Shown here one piece after another: positions 28,230 to 31,220 of a stretch of DNA of 31,220 nucleotides; the first letter of the stretch is position 1, and each line of letters begins with the position of its first letter. A program made the position numbers and the translations under genes. Location of the stretch: the NCBI GenBank assembly GCA_036940085.1, contig JALLBK010000068.1, positions 1 to 31,220 on the forward strand. The letters are read 5' to 3'. This DNA is from Discostella pseudostelligera. Lineage: Eukaryota; Bacillariophyta; Thalassiosirophyceae; Thalassiosirales; Thalassiosiraceae. The notes under the pieces are model-generated. The model was not told the origin of the DNA. It saw nothing but the letters and a program-made list of their open reading frames with translations, and did not search any database.

Positions 28230-30765
28230 ATGGAGCCACCTTCCGAGGTCGAGGCGCCACGGGCGTTTTCACATCAGCATCAGCATCAGCATGCCTCTTT
28301 CGTCTATCCTCAACAACAGAAGCAGCAGCGGGGACGGAACTCCAGCCGCAACCCCGCCTCGTCGCGGAATGCCACCAGTGGAAGTAGCGGGGCATCGCAG
28401 TCCAAATCGAATACGCCACGAAGGAAGGGCAATCCGCAGAGCTCGAGTCCAACCATCGAGCGCAGCCCACTCCCATCCCTCTCCCCAGCAATCAAACAGT
28501 CATCGTCGAGCAACAGCAGTAGTGCCATGCCTACTACTACAACTACCGGACCATTAACACCATTGTCCACCCTATCAACAATTCTCACCACGCAGTCTGC
28601 CCACTCGCACACGGCATTACAATTATTCCGACAAGCTCATGCGCTCCATCGACATGCCTCTGAACGGACCTACTTGGCAATGGAGAAACTACGCGCGGCA
28701 CAGGCCGAAGTGGAGCACGCTACTACCGCACAAGAATTTGCCAAGGAGGAATTGGATAAGGCGGCATTGCAAAAGAATGAGGCACATGATGCCATGGTTG
28801 CCATGAGTAAACGTGTCCGGACATTGAGCAAGGGTCTAAAGAATGAACGGGTACGATTGGTTGGACTGACACAAAATCATCAGTGGAATGGACGATTGGG
28901 TACAATTCTCAAGCTGATTACTGATGGAGAGGATGCTGGACGATGGAAGGTTAAGTTAGATCAAGAATGGAGAGGACGAGATGCAGATGGAAAGATTGTC
29001 CATCGTAGTGATGAAACCATCAGTGATGAAAGTGATGAACATCGAGAGGGTGGTGGGGGAGAGGCAGGAGCGAATACCAACATGGTCGTGGCCAAGGCAG
29101 AAAACTTGGAATTGATCGATGAGGGAGATATTGACTTGTTTCATCATCATCAGCAGCAGGTGCTTTCAATGAGTAGATCCCGGTCGGCATCGTCCAAACG
29201 AGGAGGATCTCAATTGATAGTGGAGGAACAGACGAATCCAAGGATGATTTACAATAGTCCCGATCGAAGATCACGAGATCCTTCCATCAGTCGACGACAT
29301 GATCCGACGGCGGCATCAGCCGCATTAGTTACTCCCGAACGTTGTAGTCCACGAAAAAATATCGTTCCTACAGATTATATTAAGTCTGAGGATGGGCGAT
29401 ACCAAGAATCATTGCCTCATGACTATCCTTCGCAACAACGACGGCAGGATGGAAAGAAGCAACAGCCTGCAACAGCACCACTGCAACCAATACTATCATC
29501 GGTCCAAAAGCCACAACCTCCCACGAACCAACAACTAATCAATGAACAACAACATAATGCATCCCGAAATCCACAAAGAAATACTGGTAATACCCCTGCA
29601 GCCAAGTACTTTAGTCCCATTCGACGAAGTCCAAGCAATGACTCAACACGTCTCTCACTGGCTTTTTCGCAAATGCTACTCTCTCCAGTATCCTTTACTC
29701 CAGTTTCGTTCCATCCCGAGTCGAGTGAAAGCTTTGAACGATGGGTTCGACAAGAAGATAATAACCACAACAACACACAGAGACATCAGCAACAACGTAG
29801 AGGACAGCAACAGCCGCAACAACAACAACACCACGGTCATAATCAATTGCTGCATAGAAGTAACTCCAACTCGGGCTCCGATCAGTTTTGGTGTGCAGGT
29901 TCCTACTTTGACGAGGTCACATCGGTGGATAAGGATGCATTTCCCTACAATGAAGGGAAGAATAGTGGCAGCAAATACTATGCATGGGATGACAATACCT
30001 ATGCGGCNTGCATTTCCCTACAATGAAGGGAAGAATAGTGGCAGCAAATACTATGCATGGGATCATGGACATGGTCTTCCTGACATTGCGGTCCTACCGG
30101 CACCGGAGGATGAGTACGACAATGCATTTGCTCCGGCATCGTCACCTCCGTATTGCGTTGGAGTGCAGAATGCTGGCTTTTCGCATGTGAATGGTGTGTA
30201 TTTGTTAGCGCATGACCCCAACAATGACGGACAAGGTGGTGATGAAGTCAAAACCGCACCACTGTACTTCAAGGATGGTCCACCCGCCCTCCTCTCCGAC
30301 AATCGATATTATGATATGTGCATATTGCGAATATCCTGCCCCGACTCTGCTGATCATGTCATATGGTTCCTAGCACGTGTCGACATTGATCCAGCCTGTC
30401 TAGATGTCAAATTTAGTGATTGTTACTACTACTGTCGAATGTTACGGAATGATGACGGATGTGGCGGTGAACACGAGGGTGGATGCGATCGTCCACCGAG
30501 TAGCGGATGGCATGTGCCAAAGTTACCGCCTGGAGTGGATATGTTGAGCATTGCGAAGAGTGGATCCTTCTCGACGGTGGAGACAGCCTCCAAAAGTGAT
30601 GGTGGTGGGTATCTGGGTATCACGTCGCGGCCGGCAATGTTGAGTAAGCAGATGTTATCACAACAACACAAGGATGAGAAGCGGACGATGCAGCAGCAGT
30701 CGAGCAGCAGCAAATTCGTTTCACCTGGCAATAGTATTTCTATGTGTTCAAAGTATTCGATTTAA
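28230..30765 (+). CDS. Gln/His-rich two-domain protein of unknown function, broken by an assembly gap
   Basis: The frame runs from the ATG at 28230 to beyond the ambiguous base at 30008, then shifts by one and continues to the stop at 30765. Removing one copy of the flanking 55-bp duplication (73 nt with the N) gives an intact frame of about 820 aa, so one gene is inferred. Order: a His/Gln/Ser-rich head; an alpha-helical coiled coil (about 126-207); a small beta domain with RLVGLTQNHQWNGRLGTIL, GRWKVKLDQEW and AENLELID, the 'NGR-G / eNL' module seen in many diatom proteins; a long Ser/Gln/Pro-rich disordered linker with RS and SP sites; and a C-terminal domain with CVGVQNAGFSHVNGVYLL, YYDMCILRISCPDS and HVIWFLARVDID, resembling protist 'NGxY' modules. 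The function is unknown. Confidence 0.65.
29936..30063 (+). repeat. 55-bp duplication flanking a single N
   Basis: Bases 29936-29990 and 30009-30063 are identical over 55 nt. Between them are 17 unique bases and one N at 30008. This is the usual mark of two contigs with an unresolved overlap, or of a collapsed tandem repeat. Confidence 0.9.
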
Positions 30766-31163
30766 TGTTTATAAATGGAAACAAACGTGTGGTTGAGTAA
30801 CCTAGTATTTGGGTGGTGCATTAGATTGTTAGGAGCAGTTTCCTTAGATCGAGCTTGACAAGGGATCAACCGAAGCGGCAGTGTTTGCGTGAGTGTTACA
30901 GCAGCGTAGGAGGAGCGCCGATAGAAAACCAGCCGGCGAAACATAAGCTATCGATCACCAAAGGTAACAAGGGCGATTTTCTATCTGCGGGTGAGTTTTC
31001 ATGGCCGTAACTCGACGGGAAGATGATCGTAAGTATGGGGCGGCGGCGGCTGCCATGGTCGACGCGGTATCGTTTTGGATGGCGGGAAGAAAGAGACGGC
31101 GAAAATGGCGGGAACGAACCGCTGCATGACGAAGCAAGAAGCAACAGATCGCGATCATTCACC
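30766..31163. other. promoter-like region at right edge
   Basis: 398 bp after the Gln/His-rich gene. It has two E2F-like sites (listed separately) and a GGCGGC run near 31040. No gene is recognised. The minus-strand frames at 30896-31165 are Ser/Arg-rich and unconvincing. Confidence 0.45.
31077..31115 (+). promoter_or_regulatory. two E2F-like sites near the right edge
   Basis: GGATGGCGGGAAG (core 31081-31088) and AAAATGGCGGGAAC (31102-31115), about 24 bp apart and 49-87 bp upstream of the ATG at 31164. Confidence 0.45.
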
Positions 31164-31220
31164 ATGACTAGCCCGACTGCGTCGGGAAAGGGACTGCGTC
31201 GGCTAGCGCAGTGCGTGTGG
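31164..31220 (+). CDS. probable 5' end of a gene cut by the window edge
   Basis: The ATG at 31164, in the context cattcaccATG, opens 19 codons (MTSPTASGKGLRRLAQCVW) to the end of the window. The basic, Ser/Thr-containing start and the two E2F-like sites just upstream, placed as at other genes here, favour a real gene start. The product cannot be identified. Confidence 0.35.
   Translation, partial: MTSPTASGKGLRRLAQCVW

Noticed and set aside
29542..30765. A separate gene beginning at 29542 in the other frame
   Set aside because: Its first part is a shadow of the Gln-rich protein; only the part after the N at 30008 is real coding sequence and belongs to the same gene.
1..31220. CRISPR arrays, transposons, rRNA, tRNA
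   Set aside because: No spaced direct repeats of array type, transposase motifs, terminal repeats, or tRNA cloverleaf/rRNA segments were recognised by eye. A tRNAscan or Infernal run would be the decisive test.

Overview
The window is nuclear DNA from a photosynthetic stramenopile, most probably a centric diatom. Four things point there. Genes are dense, lie on both strands, and carry short GT-AG introns of about 70-160 nt. One enzyme starts with a signal peptide followed by an ASA/F-type cleavage motif, the bipartite presequence used to enter secondary red-algal plastids. A long PPR protein has the 'NAW' style of repeat. A RABL2-type ciliary GTPase suggests a lineage that still makes flagellate cells, which centric diatoms do and pennate diatoms do not. 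No operons, CRISPR arrays, insertion sequences or rRNA/tRNA genes were recognised.

Layout, left to right. 1-5 kb: a four-exon PPR protein of about 1495 aa (+). 5-6.8 kb: a type II membrane PC-esterase/TBL-like protein (-), divergent from a three-repeat, mitochondrial-carrier-like membrane protein (7.3-8.6 kb, +). 8.7-12 kb: a seven-exon SPX-EXS (XPR1/PHO1-type) phosphate transporter (-), divergent from mitochondrial pyruvate dehydrogenase E1-beta (12.5-13.7 kb, +). 13.9-14.7 kb: RABL2 (-), divergent from a four-exon protein with a SAP domain and a C-terminal IN-box, read here as INCENP (15.1-17.4 kb, +). 17.5-19.2 kb: a plastid-targeted RluA-type pseudouridine synthase (-). 19.6-20.9 kb: an isocitrate lyase/PEP-mutase family enzyme with a probable plastid presequence (-), divergent from a small ankyrin-repeat membrane protein (21.1-21.8 kb, +). 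22.5-23.3 kb: a GNAT acetyltransferase (+). 23.5-24.8 kb: 3-ketoacyl-CoA thiolase (-). 25.1-26.3 kb: an oversized p24/EMP24 cargo receptor (-). 26.9-27.7 kb: COQ10 (-). 28.2-30.8 kb: a Gln/His-rich two-domain protein (+) interrupted by a one-base assembly gap beside a 55-bp duplication. 31.16 kb: the probable start of another gene running off the right edge.

The genes do not form one pathway. Loose links exist: PDH-E1-beta, thiolase and COQ10 belong to mitochondrial/peroxisomal carbon and respiratory metabolism, and INCENP and RABL2 (a divergent pair) to cell division and cilia.

The most interesting shared signal is regulatory. E2F-like sites (TTTGGCGGGAA and close variants) occur upstream of most genes with a visible upstream region. 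At three promoters (GNAT, thiolase, p24) such a site lies 10-12 nt from an ACACGTG G-box, making a repeated composite element. The other main discoveries are the INCENP assignment with its SAP domain and the plastid-targeted pseudouridine synthase. All exon boundaries were deduced by eye from GT/AG signals, reading frame and family conservation. Every lengthy gene model closes in frame.
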